A stretch of 64,000 nt of DNA from Pseudoneobacillus rhizosphaerae (GCF_917563885.1 NZ_CAKJTG010000021.1:19191-83190); one strand, 5' to 3'. Positions 43,393-52,984 are shown, counted from the stretch's first letter. Notes: generated by a model from the letters alone, not told the origin. Numbers and translations: made by a program.

Positions 43393-44298
43393 TTAACTTT
43401 TGGTTAATAAATTTTCAACCTCATAATCTTCCTTTAATTCTTTTATCCAAGTTGTATATTCGGCTTGGATTCTTTCATCAAATAATGTCTTTTGTATTTC
43501 TTCTACATGTTCTTCATAAACAGCATCCTTAGCAGCCTTTTTATCGTGAACCTGAATAATATGGTAACCAAATTCAGATTTAACAGGGTCACTGATTTTA
43601 TTTTCTGCTAAAGTAAAAGCTACTTGCTCAAACTCAGCTACCATATCACCTTTTGTAAAATAACCTAAGTCTCCTCCATTTTCTGCATTAGAAGTATCAG
43701 TCGAGTATTCTTTTGCCAACTTTGAAAAGTCTTCTCCTTTAGCGAGCTTTTTCTTTACTTCCTTTGCAGTTGCCTCATCTTTTACCAATATATGACTTGC
43801 TTTAACTTGTTCGGGCTCATTGTATGAGGCTTTGTTTTCTTCAAAATACGTTTTTACTTCTTCATCAGTAATCTTAATTCTTGGTTCTAATAATTTCTTA
43901 ATCGTTATATACTGATTTACTTCCTTCTCAATATCTGCCTTTTTCATGCCGTTTTCTTCAAGAGCTGAATTGAACGCATCTTCTCCGCCATAAGTATCAA
44001 TAAGTGCTTGTAGTTCAAAAGCTTTTTCTTCATCCGTAATCGTTACTTTTTCTTTTTTACTTTCTTGCTCTATCATTTTGTTTGTTATTAATGTATCTAA
44101 AGCAGCTGTTCCATATTGTTCCACTAGCAACTCATTTAATTCCTCTTTACTAACCGTCTCACTACCTACCTTTGCAACCACATTATTTTTTAATAATAAA
44201 ATACTAATTATAATTGCAGCTACGAGAACGACAAGCAAAGTAGTTAGATAAATGGTTTTAACTGTTCCCTTTTTTGAAACTATATTCTGATTATCCAA
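43393..44298 (-). CDS. prsA: PrsA-like foldase, parvulin peptidyl-prolyl isomerase
   Basis: About 301 residues from the TTG at 44298, which has AAGGGGG seven bases upstream; the ATG at 44319 overlaps that site. One N-terminal membrane segment (about residues 15-38) anchors the protein, replacing the lipobox of classical PrsA. A SurA-like N-terminal region precedes the parvulin domain with [27 protein letters not shown] and FGYHIIQV. Acts outside the membrane on secreted proteins. It is next to an HtrA protease, indicating an envelope quality-control set. Confidence 0.88.
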   Translation of the reverse strand: MDNQNIVSKKGTVKTIYLTTLLVVLVAAIIISILLLKNNVVAKVGSETVSKEELNELLVEQYGTAALDTLITNKMIEQESKKEKVTITDEEKAFELQALIDTYGGEDAFNSALEENGMKKADIEKEVNQYITIKKLLEPRIKITDEEVKTYFEENKASYNEPEQVKASHILVKDEATAKEVKKKLAKGEDFSKLAKEYSTDTSNAENGGDLGYFTKGDMVAEFEQVAFTLAENKISDPVKSEFGYHIIQVHDKKAAKDAVYEEHVEEIQKTLFDERIQAEYTTWIKELKEDYEVENLLTKS

Positions 44299-44462
44299 TT
44301 CATTTCCCCCTTTTTGCATGTATCTATCTTACCGATTAAATATGAACAAACTATTAACAAGTTTTGAATAGCCTATTAAGAAATGTGGAAGCCCCTTGGT
44401 CACGGAAAAATGGCACTAAATTTTTTACAGCCCAAACAAGTATAAGAGGCTCTGGACAATAA

Positions 44463-44492
44463 AAAAAGGAAGCCAAATGATCTGCTTCCTTT
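44463..44492 (-). terminator. Terminator of the htrA gene
   Basis: AAAGGAAGC and GCTTCCTTT pair around a ten-base loop; an A-run on the plus strand gives the U tract on the minus strand. Confidence 0.75.
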
Positions 44493-44508
44493 CATCCCAG
44501 CTTTCAAT

Positions 44509-45753
44509 TTATTCTGTTCGATCGTTACTTTTGAGTGTTAATTGGATTGTAGTCAATTTTCCATTCCGATATAATTTTATGGTAGCCTTTTCTCCCACTT
44601 TTGTTTTGGAATAAAGATACTTTCTTAAATCCCCAGGGTTCTTAATCTCCTCGTTATTAATCGAAACAATTACGTCTTCCTGTTTTATACCAGCTGAGTC
44701 TGCCGTAGAATTTGGATCAACAAAGGTGACAATCGCACCATCAACAACTGAGTTTGGAAGGCTTTGTAAATACTCTCTTGGAACTTCGTCAAGACCCGCC
44801 AAACTAACACCTATATACGGTCGTTCTATTTCCCCATTTTCGATGATTTCATTTACAATTGGTAGTAAATCATTGCTTGGAATTGCAAATCCTAATCCCT
44901 CAATGCCACTTACCGATATTTTTAAGCTATTAATACCAATTAATTGTCCGTTAGTATTGATTAAGGCTCCACCGCTATTTCCAGGATTTATCGCGGCATC
45001 CGTTTGGATAACATTTAGTTCCCACTTACCCGCTGATGTTGAAACTGGTATGCTACGGTCTATTGCACTAACAATTCCTTGTGTAACTGTACGAGACAAA
45101 TCTAAACCTAGTGGATTTCCTATAGCTAGCACCTGATCTCCAGGTCGAAGTATAGACGAGTCCCCCATCTCCAGTATGGATGTTGCGTATTTCGAGTCAA
45201 TTCTTATAACCGCTAAGTCAGTTAAGGCATCTGCCCCTACTAATTCAGCTGTTGTTTTTTCACCGTTATAAAGAGACACTTCAATTTTTTTTGCTCCTTC
45301 AATGACGTGATTGTTGGTTATCACATAAGTACTTTCAGGAGTCTTTCTAAAAATAACACCTGAGCCAGAACCACTTTCAACAGCTTGTGTATTTCGTGAG
45401 AAAAAATCGTTTTGATCTTGGATATTTGTAATTCCTACAATCGCCTTTGAAGCATTCTCAACGATGTCAGCAAGAGAACCACTTGTAGTCATTTTAGTTG
45501 AAGTTTGGATTGGTGTAATTGTAGACTTATCCGTCACATTGGTTAAGGCTTCTCCCGACTCATTATTTGCTACTGGATACATTTTTTGAAAAAAATCCGT
45601 TTGTGGAATCACCGTTAAGGTAAGTACAGAGCCAATCATACCTGCTGCGACTAAGCTTACAAATCCCTTAAATTTTGATGCTGAACTCTTTTTCTCTTGT
45701 ATCGTTTCCTCGTATCGACTTTGGTTTTGCTGTAAGTCATTATAGTCATTCAT
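44509..45753 (-). CDS. htrA: HtrA/DegP-like membrane-anchored serine protease
   Basis: 414 residues. A cytosolic tail, one membrane segment near 29-49, a flexible linker, the trypsin-like domain with catalytic triad His149 (TNNHVIEGA), Asp179 (LTDLAVI) and Ser260 (NPGNSGGAL), and one C-terminal PDZ domain from about 315 with YIGVSLAGL and PNSTADSAGIKQEDVIVSIN. GGAGG precedes the ATG. Degrades misfolded proteins outside the membrane; in B. subtilis htrA-type genes answer to CssRS, and here a two-component system lies 2 kb away across two permease genes. Confidence 0.93.
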   Translation of the reverse strand: MNDYNDLQQNQSRYEETIQEKKSSASKFKGFVSLVAAGMIGSVLTLTVIPQTDFFQKMYPVANNESGEALTNVTDKSTITPIQTSTKMTTSGSLADIVENASKAIVGITNIQDQNDFFSRNTQAVESGSGSGVIFRKTPESTYVITNNHVIEGAKKIEVSLYNGEKTTAELVGADALTDLAVIRIDSKYATSILEMGDSSILRPGDQVLAIGNPLGLDLSRTVTQGIVSAIDRSIPVSTSAGKWELNVIQTDAAINPGNSGGALINTNGQLIGINSLKISVSGIEGLGFAIPSNDLLPIVNEIIENGEIERPYIGVSLAGLDEVPREYLQSLPNSVVDGAIVTFVDPNSTADSAGIKQEDVIVSINNEEIKNPGDLRKYLYSKTKVGEKATIKLYRNGKLTTIQLTLKSNDRTE

Positions 45754-45980
45754 TTTTATTTCCTCCTTTATTTATTCGTTCTCGTATCCTTCTAATATCC
45801 TTATTTTAGCCAAAAGGTATGACCAAATTATGAACAAACTTTTACGAGACTTAGAAATTTCAGAGAAGGAAATAAGGAATTTTTACCAAATCACTTCAAT
45901 TTCCGAAAGGATTTCGACAGTTTTTTGTTGAATTAATGTAAGATGTCAGCATACTAGAGAAGCACAAGGAGGGACAATCG

Positions 45981-46937
45981 TTGATTTTAACGAAAAAAAT
46001 AGTTAAAAGTGTCATTACATGGCTGATAGCGTCTTTATTTATCATTGTAATTATTTTAATGCCAAGAGATGTAACCTACGATACAACTGAGGCCGGAGTA
46101 TTTCAGGATGCCCATTATGTCTATTCCTTTGAAAAACATATGCAATCTTTTAAAGATTTTTTTACTTTTATAAAAGAAAACAAGTCACTAGGAAATTATA
46201 ATTCCTATTACACAATCGAAGATATTTTAGTTGAATCGATTCCAAAAAGTTTCATGATTGTCCTATTAGCTTTATTACTAGGATTTATTTTTGGCTTATT
46301 TAAAGGAATGATTGACTACAGATTATCCATAAGTAGTAGATGGACAATCTTTGGTAAAGGAAGCACCTGGTTTTTCTTATCTATTCCTGACTTTTTTATC
46401 GTCATATCACTGCAATTAGGGCTCATGTTTTTATACGATATCGGACTATTTCCATATGTCGATGTTTTCGGAAGTGACAAAGTTGATAATTTCATTATGG
46501 CCATTATCTATTTGATGATTTATCCCCTTTTTTACATCTCAAAGGTGGTTTCAACATGCTTTGAAGCTGAGGAAAGAAAAGACTATATTCGAACAGCCAG
46601 ATCAAAGGGTATTTCGTATAATAAAATCCTCTATCTTCATGTTCTCTGGAATTGCTGGATTACGATTCTGACCAATTTAAGCACAATCTCTTTGTACATG
46701 TTATCCAATCTATTTATTATCGAAAAATTTATGGGGTATAAAGGGGCTGGTTATTATTTCTTTAGCGCCGTAACTCCTGGAGCCATGGTTTATGTTGGTG
46801 GTGGACGAGATTTAGGACTTGCTAATATGGCAATTGCTTTTACGCTCATTTTCACCTTATTTATTTTAATTGTTCATATCATTAGTCATATTTCTATCTA
46901 TATATTAGATAAAAAACGAATGGGGGAAACGGCATGA
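45981..46937 (+). CDS. Orphan ABC permease, OppB-like
   Basis: 318 residues, six predicted membrane segments. A long extracytoplasmic loop (about residues 35-85) precedes the BPD_transp_1 domain; the coupling loop is DYIRTARSKGISYNKILYLH. TTG start with GGAGGG upstream. It overlaps the next permease by four bases. Unlike normal Opp systems there is no binding protein or ATPase gene here, and the typical GDP motif after TM1 is missing. It may borrow ATPases from elsewhere, or have a non-importer role; the sequence does not tell. Confidence 0.8.
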   Translation: MILTKKIVKSVITWLIASLFIIVIILMPRDVTYDTTEAGVFQDAHYVYSFEKHMQSFKDFFTFIKENKSLGNYNSYYTIEDILVESIPKSFMIVLLALLLGFIFGLFKGMIDYRLSISSRWTIFGKGSTWFFLSIPDFFIVISLQLGLMFLYDIGLFPYVDVFGSDKVDNFIMAIIYLMIYPLFYISKVVSTCFEAEERKDYIRTARSKGISYNKILYLHVLWNCWITILTNLSTISLYMLSNLFIIEKFMGYKGAGYYFFSAVTPGAMVYVGGGRDLGLANMAIAFTLIFTLFILIVHIISHISIYILDKKRMGETA

Positions 46938-47827
46938 GAAATATCCCTTTAGTCGTAGGATGTATCTTTTTTTTCTTTCTGTTATTATTTGCAATGGTTG
47001 GACCCTCTCTACCTTTTATTGATAGCGAGCTAAAGGAGGAGATTATGAGAAAGGACGAATCTGGAATACATATCCCGCCATATCCACCAGGTAAAGTTAA
47101 CTGGCTGGGCTCTGACAATAAGGGTCGTGACCTACTAAGCTTACTCGTGATTGGAACAAAGGAAACACTACTCGTTGTTTTTTGTGCTGGTGCGTTAAGA
47201 TACCTCTTAGCCATCCCTTTAGGTGCAGGTGCTGTATTCTCAAAAGTACTATTAAGGATTCTGAATGGTTGGAATTACTTATTATCCTTCATTCCACCGA
47301 TTTTCTTAGTGGCCCTTTTTCTAGGGATTCCGTTCATTTACTTTTCTAAACATCTATTCTTCTGGTTTTTAATTATTATCGCTATTGTTGAAGTTGGCAG
47401 AGTAGCTGAAATGATTAGAAGCCAAATTGTCCACCTATCTGGCAACCAATTTATTGAGGCAGCCATTACAAGTGGGACAACTAGCAAAGGACTTTTAATG
47501 AGGCATTACTTTCCACATTTAAGGCCCCAACTAATCCAAAATTTTGTATCTGATCTTGCTAGAGTATTATTTTTAATGGCTCAGCTTGCAGTTGTACAAA
47601 TATTTATTAGTAGGGATTTCATTTCACAACTAGGTGGAGGCTATTTAGCCAATAATACATCGATTGCTTATCCAGGATTCTTGCAAACCATCATGAGAGA
47701 TATGTGGACCCATTCATGGATTCCATATTCTACTGTGTTGTTTATTTCGTTTATGATTATCACCTTCTATTTACTAAGTGAAGGAATTAAAATTTGGTAT
47801 AAAAAGAAATATAGGTTCCTTAGCTAA
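46934..47827 (+). CDS. Orphan ABC permease, OppC-like
   Basis: 297 residues. NWLGSDNKGRDLLSLLVIGTKE is the OppC hallmark after the first membrane segment, and the coupling loop is FIEAAITSGTTSKGLLMRHY. Starts ATGA overlapping the previous stop, so the two are translationally coupled. Diverges from htrA by 228 bases and converges on the histidine kinase across a perfect palindromic terminator. Confidence 0.8.
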   Translation: MRNIPLVVGCIFFFFLLLFAMVGPSLPFIDSELKEEIMRKDESGIHIPPYPPGKVNWLGSDNKGRDLLSLLVIGTKETLLVVFCAGALRYLLAIPLGAGAVFSKVLLRILNGWNYLLSFIPPIFLVALFLGIPFIYFSKHLFFWFLIIIAIVEVGRVAEMIRSQIVHLSGNQFIEAAITSGTTSKGLLMRHYFPHLRPQLIQNFVSDLARVLFLMAQLAVVQIFISRDFISQLGGGYLANNTSIAYPGFLQTIMRDMWTHSWIPYSTVLFISFMIITFYLLSEGIKIWYKKKYRFLS

Positions 47828-47855
47828 AAAAGTCGCAGAGCTCTGCGACTTTTTT
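47826..47855. terminator. Perfect 30-bp palindromic terminator
   Basis: AAAAAAGTCGCAGAG is followed directly by its reverse complement; it overlaps the kinase stop codon on the minus strand and ends the permease pair on the plus strand. Confidence 0.9.
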
Positions 47856-49257
47856 AAATAGGTATTCTTATTGTGAATTTTGTCCCTTTGTTAGGTTCAC
47901 TAGTAACTTCTATTTCTCCATTGTGTAACTGGACAAGTTTTTTAACGATTGAAAGTCCTAAACCAAATTCACCATAGGGATTAGTAGTCCTTGAGATGTC
48001 TGCTTTATAAAATCGTCGCCAAATATTTTCAATTTCCGCAGGACTAATCCCAATCCCTGTATCCTCAATTTCTATAATCGTTTCTTTGTCTCCTTCTCGT
48101 CCTCTTAACCAAACTATTCCATTTTCAGTGAACTGTATACTATTTTTGGAAATATTCATAATGATTTGCACAAGACGATCATAATCAGCATGTACCATCA
48201 CAACTTCATCGACATCAATAAGTAATTGATTCCCTTTTTCCTCCGCTAACATGTCTAATTGATCTTTAATAATTTCAAAGGCTTCTAATAATTGAATGTC
48301 CTCTTTCATGAGTTGGACTTGGTTTGACCTAATTTTTTCATAGTCTAGATTTTCGTTAACAAGCCTTATTAATCTTTTCGTTTCCTTACTCACAAGCTGT
48401 ATCCCTTTTTCTTTTTCACTTTCAGCAATCATATTGTTTCTTAATCCTTCAATAACTCCACTAATCGTTGTCAATGGGGTTCTAAGTTCATGTGAAACAT
48501 CGGCCATAAACTGTCTTCTGCGGTTTTCAAGGCTCTCTATTTCTTCATTTGAAGCGTTTAGCTTAGCAACCATGTCATTAAAGTCCTCTGCTAATTCGCC
48601 GATTTCATCAAAATTTGAAGAGGCAATTTTAACCGTATAATCACCTGCAGATACTAATGAAGTTGCCTCTTGAATTCGTTTTATTCGATTGACATGAAGA
48701 CGTGAAAGCACCAAACTTAATAAAAATGACACTCCCAATGCGATTAACACAGTATAGAATAAATATTGGTTAATTTGTGAGATGACTTCTCTTGAACCAC
48801 TTATCGGTGATGTAAGTAGGATTCCGCCAACTAGCTGTTCATCCACCAAATAAGGTAAGGCCACTAACGATACATCTTGTTCAAACCGTTTTAGGTCTTG
48901 TTTTACTACAACGGTTTCACCCTTGGTGATTTTGGTCCATTCTTCCACCGTGATTTTAAACCTTGGTCCTGTTCGCTCACGCGGAAACAGGATTGTTCCA
49001 TTTTGGTCAAAAACACTTAATAGAATATTTCTACCACTTAAAACATTATGATACTGTACCAAAATATCATCCGGGTTAATCCTTGGATCTTGAAAATCAT
49101 TTATTACATTCTGACCAAATGAAGTCAGTTCTTCCACCTTGTTTTGATAGACTAAATTTTCAATATAATGAGCAAATAACAAGCTTAATATAAGGAATGC
49201 AACAATGATAATACTAATATGACTTAAAAATTGCTGATAAATATACTTAATTTTCAT
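47854..49257 (-). CDS. yclK: Two-component sensor histidine kinase (YclK-like)
   Basis: 467 residues. Two membrane segments (about 14-34 and 165-187) enclose an extracytoplasmic sensor of some 130 residues; a HAMP domain follows, then HisKA with phospho-His in ADVSHELRTPLTTISG and a complete HATPase_c domain (IMNISKNSIQF, IEDTGIGISP, GLGLSIVKKLVQLH). Start overlaps the regulator stop by 11 bases. Resemblance to B. subtilis YclK is from memory and moderate. The signal may concern the nearby permease pair or HtrA/PrsA, which is inference. Confidence 0.88.
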   Translation of the reverse strand: MKIKYIYQQFLSHISIIIVAFLILSLLFAHYIENLVYQNKVEELTSFGQNVINDFQDPRINPDDILVQYHNVLSGRNILLSVFDQNGTILFPRERTGPRFKITVEEWTKITKGETVVVKQDLKRFEQDVSLVALPYLVDEQLVGGILLTSPISGSREVISQINQYLFYTVLIALGVSFLLSLVLSRLHVNRIKRIQEATSLVSAGDYTVKIASSNFDEIGELAEDFNDMVAKLNASNEEIESLENRRRQFMADVSHELRTPLTTISGVIEGLRNNMIAESEKEKGIQLVSKETKRLIRLVNENLDYEKIRSNQVQLMKEDIQLLEAFEIIKDQLDMLAEEKGNQLLIDVDEVVMVHADYDRLVQIIMNISKNSIQFTENGIVWLRGREGDKETIIEIEDTGIGISPAEIENIWRRFYKADISRTTNPYGEFGLGLSIVKKLVQLHNGEIEVTSEPNKGTKFTIRIPI

Positions 49258-49954
49258 TCGTTTCTACCAAAGATTCATCAAACTTATAGCCAACTCCCCA
49301 CACTGTATGGAAAAATGGCTGTGTTGGCGTCCCAATTTTTTTCCGTAATCGCTTAATGTGTACATCTACGGTCCGTTCATCCCCATAAAATTGATAGCCC
49401 CAAACTCTTTCTAGTAGCTGGTCTCTTGAAAACACTTGACGGGGGTGCTGGACAAAATAATATAGTAATTCAAATTCCTTTGGTGTTAAGTTGGGAATTG
49501 GGACGTTATTTAGTAAAACCTCTCTAGTCTCTTTATTAATTTTAATAAATTTCGACTCTATACCGAAAGATTCCAGGCTATCCGAGTTAGATTTATTGTA
49601 TCTCCGAGCAACTGCCTTAATCCTTGCCATCAAGGCAAGCGGACTAAAAGGTTTCGTTACATAATCATCGGCACCCATTTCCAATCCTAATACTTGATCC
49701 GATTCACTATCCTTTGCAGTTAGCATGATAATCGGAATCGAATTATTTTCTTGTCTTATTTTCCGACATAGACTAACCCCATCCATTCCAGGTAACATCC
49801 AATCAATGATAAGTAGATCCCATTCTTCTGCCTTGAAACGGCTATAACCGTCTAGCCCATTGTTTACGAATTCACCGCTAATCCCTTCTTTTGAAAAAAA
49901 CATCTCCACCATCGAACAAACACTTTCATTATCCTCTATCATTAAAATTCTCAT
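49247..49954 (-). CDS. yclJ: OmpR-family response regulator (YclJ-like)
   Basis: 235 residues. Receiver: MIEDNESV with the acidic pair, phosphorylated Asp in IIDWMLPGMDG, Thr in MLTAKD and Lys in VTKPFSP. C-terminal winged helix: LTPKEFELLYYFVQHPRQVF and RTVDVHIKRLRKKIG. N-terminal MRILMIEDNESVCSMVEMFF closely recalls B. subtilis YclJ. Partner of the overlapping kinase gene. The regulon could include the neighbouring permeases and envelope genes. Confidence 0.9.
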   Translation of the reverse strand: MRILMIEDNESVCSMVEMFFSKEGISGEFVNNGLDGYSRFKAEEWDLLIIDWMLPGMDGVSLCRKIRQENNSIPIIMLTAKDSESDQVLGLEMGADDYVTKPFSPLALMARIKAVARRYNKSNSDSLESFGIESKFIKINKETREVLLNNVPIPNLTPKEFELLYYFVQHPRQVFSRDQLLERVWGYQFYGDERTVDVHIKRLRKKIGTPTQPFFHTVWGVGYKFDESLVETNEN

Positions 49955-49987
49955 TTATATGTGCACCTCTTTAACTGCTTTCTATTT

Positions 49988-50143
49988 AGCTCTTTTCGTA
50001 ATTTTTGTTGCTGTTTGAAACTAATAAAAACCTCAAATCCTGTTGAGGATGGCATCTTCTTGAACAAGGAAAAGAGCACGAAACCTAAATTATATACGGG
50101 AATTAACACAAGTTCGAGAAACAACAATCTCTGCGAAAAGGCT
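49988..50143. mobile_element. MITE-like element, copy 2 (156 bp)
   Basis: Left end AGCTCTTTTCGTAATTTTTG, right end in reverse complement AGCCTTTTCGCAGAGATTG. The 8-bp direct repeat TTCTATTT flanks it at 49980-49987 and 50144-50151. Read in reverse, its interior (CGAACT...CCCGTAT...TTCG) aligns with copy 1. Degenerate and non-coding; it lies between the response regulator start and chrA and fills most of the otherwise gene-free 49955-50330 interval. Confidence 0.75.
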
Positions 50144-50330
50144 TTCTATTTAAATTAAATGATGATTTGGACAGAATATCAACTCATTTACGCTTTTTTA
50201 ATCGTTTCTTACAGGTTTGGTCATAGTTTTTTCATAATTGAAATAATGAACCTAATTCCCCCAGTTACCTATGTTAAAATAAATAATAATATTCATTGGA
50301 GTAGAACTTTTACTAGTTGGAGGGGATTTC

Positions 50331-51512
50331 ATGGGAAAAATCACGGTCAAATCATTACTAGAAATTTTATTTGTTTCTTTTAGGCTAGGACTTACTTCAT
50401 TCGGTGGACCTGTTGCGCATTTAGGCTATTTTCATGAAGAATATGTTCGTAAACGGAAATGGTTGGACGAGAAAGGCTATGCAGATCTTGTTGCTTTGTG
50501 CCAGTTCTTGCCTGGACCAGCTAGCAGTCAAGTTGGCATTGGCATAGGGGTTATTCGGGGTGGAATCGCAGGCGGAATCTTGGCATTTCTCGGATTTACT
50601 CTTCCTTCAGTTATAGTTTTAATATTATTTGCACTTTTTCTTCAAGGCTATGAAGTAGTAGAGACCGATGCCATTCATGGCTTAAAAATTGTAGCCGTGG
50701 CCGTTGTTGCCCACGCAATCCTTGGGATGTCCCAAAAATTAACCCCTGATATTCAGAGAAAAGCACTTGCCTTGTTTGCCTTAATTGGGACATTGCTATG
50801 GCAAACAGCCTTATCCCAAGTAGGAATAATTATTATAGCTGCAGGAGTTGGTTACTACCTTTTCAAGAATAAGGATAAGGGGAGCGGAGTAATGACTCAT
50901 GTACCCATTTCCCGTATTTTTGCCTATACCTGTATAGTACTATTCTTTGGACTACTCATATTCCTTCCTATTTTAGCAAAAATCACAGCTTTTGAGTGGC
51001 TATATATGTTTGATAGCTTTTATCGAGCTGGCGCTCTTGTTTTTGGAGGAGGACACGTTGTCTTACCATTATTAGAAAGAGAGTTTGTCCCAACAGGTTA
51101 TATTAGTAAGGAAGTTTTCTTGGCTGGATATGGAGCGGCTCAAGCAGTACCAGGTCCATTGTTTACATTTGCTGCTTTTGTAGGTGGTACCATGAAGGGG
51201 TGGTTTGGTGGGCTTCTTGCCACTTTCGCTATTTTTCTACCTGCCTTTTTATTAATCTTTGGTACGTTACCTTTTTGGAATGCATTAAGAAACCATCCGA
51301 AAATTAATGGCGCTTTTAGTGGGGTTAATGCTGCCGTAGTTGGAATTTTAATTGCATCCTTTTATGGTCCAATTTGGACAAGTTCTATTCTATCTTCCAC
51401 TGATTTTGCTTTAGCAGCATTCTTATTCAATATGCTTGCTTTTTGGAAAACACCACCGTGGATTGTTGTGCTAACTGGTGCTTTTGGAGGATTCCTTATA
51501 TCGATTATCTAA
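50331..51512 (+). CDS. chrA: Chromate transporter ChrA (long-chain CHR family)
   Basis: 393 residues with ten or more hydrophobic segments in two homologous halves. First half: FGGPVAHLGYF and FLPGPASSQVG; second half: VFGGGHVVLPLL and AVPGPLFTFA, the standard CHR motifs. GGAGGGG precedes the ATG. Effluxes chromate in characterised relatives, though chromosomal copies may carry sulfate-like anions. Monocistronic, with its own terminator. Confidence 0.92.
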   Translation: MGKITVKSLLEILFVSFRLGLTSFGGPVAHLGYFHEEYVRKRKWLDEKGYADLVALCQFLPGPASSQVGIGIGVIRGGIAGGILAFLGFTLPSVIVLILFALFLQGYEVVETDAIHGLKIVAVAVVAHAILGMSQKLTPDIQRKALALFALIGTLLWQTALSQVGIIIIAAGVGYYLFKNKDKGSGVMTHVPISRIFAYTCIVLFFGLLIFLPILAKITAFEWLYMFDSFYRAGALVFGGGHVVLPLLEREFVPTGYISKEVFLAGYGAAQAVPGPLFTFAAFVGGTMKGWFGGLLATFAIFLPAFLLIFGTLPFWNALRNHPKINGAFSGVNAAVVGILIASFYGPIWTSSILSSTDFALAAFLFNMLAFWKTPPWIVVLTGAFGGFLISII

Positions 51513-51540
51513 GGTAAGCATTTTTATGCTTACCTTTATT
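51512..51540 (+). terminator. Terminator of chrA
   Basis: GGTAAGCAT (51513-51521) and ATGCTTACC (51526-51534) pair, followed by a T-rich run. Confidence 0.8.
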
Positions 51541-51581
51541 TTTTATTCCGATTGATTTACTGAAAATTATTTTTTATTGTG

Positions 51582-51610
51582 TTGACATTACGATAATCCC
51601 ATCATATAAT
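51582..51610 (+). promoter_or_regulatory. Consensus sigma-A promoter of the yceI-family gene
   Basis: Perfect TTGACA (51582-51587), 17-base spacer and perfect TATAAT (51605-51610). Such a strong promoter fits tight repression through the operator just downstream. Confidence 0.88.
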
Positions 51611-51626
51611 TTATCTCAAGGTCACG

Positions 51627-51644
51627 TATCTCGAATTTGAGATA
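51627..51644. promoter_or_regulatory. MhqR-like operator upstream of the yceI-family gene
   Basis: TATCTCGAATTTGAGATA is an 18-bp near-perfect inverted repeat close to the B. subtilis MhqR consensus (TATCTcgaattcgAGATA, as I recall it). A further TATCTCAA half-site at about 51612 lies nearer the promoter. Position downstream of the -10 box suits repression. Confidence 0.65.
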
Positions 51645-51681
51645 ACCGAAATCAAATTATATTTTATTGGAGGAATACAAA

Positions 51682-52215
51682 ATGACAAATACTAAATGGG
51701 CTTTAGATCCTGCACACAGCAGCGTTGAATTTTCTGTTAGACATATGATGTTCGCGAAGGTGAATGGAGCTTTTAATAGCTTTACTGCATCCATTGAAGC
51801 AAATCCGACTGACTTAACAACAGCAACTATCGAGTTTAATGTGGATTTATCAAGTGTTGATACTCGTAATGCTGATCGTGACAATCATTTACGTTCTGGC
51901 GATTTCTTTGATGTTGAAAATCATCCATCGATGACTTTTGCTTCTACTCATATTGTGAGAACTGGTGAAGGCGTATACGATGTAACAGGTAACTTATCTA
52001 TTCATGGTGTAACACGTCCAGAAACTTTCGTTGTCACTTTTGAAGGTCAAGGAAAAGATCCATGGGGAAATGAAAAGGTTGGATTTAGTGCTGAAGGCAA
52101 AATCAAACGTAGCGAATTTGGCCTTACTTGGAATGCTGCTCTAGAAACAGGTGGAGTTCTAGTTGGAGATGAAATTAAAGTAACTTTAGTGATTCAAGCT
52201 GCAAAAGAAGCTTAA
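51682..52215 (+). CDS. YceI-family lipocalin-like protein
   Basis: 177 residues from ATG 51682, with GGAGG eight bases upstream; the longer TTG reading overlaps that site. The start KWALDPAHSSVEFSVRHMMF and internal DNHLRSGDFFDVENHPSMTF are hallmarks of the YceI/TT1927b beta-barrel that binds isoprenoid or quinone-like lipids. No signal peptide, so it acts in the cytosol, unlike E. coli YceI. A quinone-type operator upstream agrees with a role in quinone or electrophile handling (inference). Confidence 0.9.
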   Translation: MTNTKWALDPAHSSVEFSVRHMMFAKVNGAFNSFTASIEANPTDLTTATIEFNVDLSSVDTRNADRDNHLRSGDFFDVENHPSMTFASTHIVRTGEGVYDVTGNLSIHGVTRPETFVVTFEGQGKDPWGNEKVGFSAEGKIKRSEFGLTWNAALETGGVLVGDEIKVTLVIQAAKEA

Positions 52216-52231
52216 TTTCTAATACAATAGT

Positions 52232-52267
52232 AAAACCCTTTATTCCGATGAATAAAGGGTTTTTATT
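52232..52267. terminator. Bidirectional terminator
   Basis: AAAACCCTTTATTC and GAATAAAGGGTTTT pair around CGAT, between the convergent yceI-type and signal-peptide genes. Confidence 0.85.
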
Positions 52268-52273
52268 TTTATG

Positions 52274-52819
52274 TTAATACCGATAAATGTTAAATTCAGG
52301 CATCCGTTTTCCTTGTATTAAAGCAATTAACCAAGGGACAAAAATCAAGATAAGCATTAACAATGCTATGAGTATTTCGGTAAATGTGCTTTTTTCTGTT
52401 CCAGTAGATTTCATGTATTGCTGAAAGAAATCTTCTGCTTGTTTGTTTTGAATCACGTTTTGACTTGTTAAAAATTCTCCTTTGTCCGCATCATAAAAGT
52501 ACAATTCCTTTTTATCAAAAGTAAAAAGATTCCCTCGAATCTCTTGAAACTTTGCCAATCCGACTATGAGATTTGCTTGATACTTCTCGAGTTCCTGTTC
52601 ATTTGCCTCCGTTTTTGGGTCATCTTGTTTGATTACCTTAGTAACTTCCCCTTGAAATGAAAGGGTCTCTTCAAAGGCAACCGTGTTTTTATGATAGTAG
52701 GCATTTTCTGTTTGAAGTTTTTCTTCTAAATCATTCAGAAAATGGTTTGAATTCGCAAAAACCGAACTTGAGAAAATGAATAAAAAGAAAGCTAAACATA
52801 AAACCGTAACTCGCCTCAC
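52274..52819 (-). CDS. Secreted/anchored protein of unknown function
   Basis: 181 residues. A signal peptide (residues 1-22, cleavage after SVFA) precedes an extracytoplasmic domain with a KQDDPKTEANEQELEKY charged segment; one C-terminal membrane segment near residues 147-168 (ILIALLMLILIFVPWLIALI) would make it a type I membrane protein. No family recognised. It stands alone on the minus strand. Confidence 0.65.
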   Translation of the reverse strand: MRRVTVLCLAFFLFIFSSSVFANSNHFLNDLEEKLQTENAYYHKNTVAFEETLSFQGEVTKVIKQDDPKTEANEQELEKYQANLIVGLAKFQEIRGNLFTFDKKELYFYDADKGEFLTSQNVIQNKQAEDFFQQYMKSTGTEKSTFTEILIALLMLILIFVPWLIALIQGKRMPEFNIYRY

Positions 52820-52925
52820 ACTTATTCCCCCTCTAAAATCTCTTTTGCATTTTACAATTTAAACCATGTTAATACTAAAATATGATAAAGAGCTTATTTC
52901 ATGAACATTTTATTAGTAATAGCTA

Positions 52926-52984
52926 CCTTTTAGCGCATTAAAGGAGTCGGGGACTGTCCCCCGATGCTTTAATGCGCTAAAAGG
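52926..52984. repeat. GGGGACTGTCCCC hairpin repeat, copy 1
   Basis: CCTTTTAGCGCATTAAAG (52926-52943) pairs perfectly with 52967-52984; inside, TCGGGG pairs with CCCCGA around ACTGTC. A 59-base, almost fully paired element. The core recurs at 63679-63693. Confidence 0.8.
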
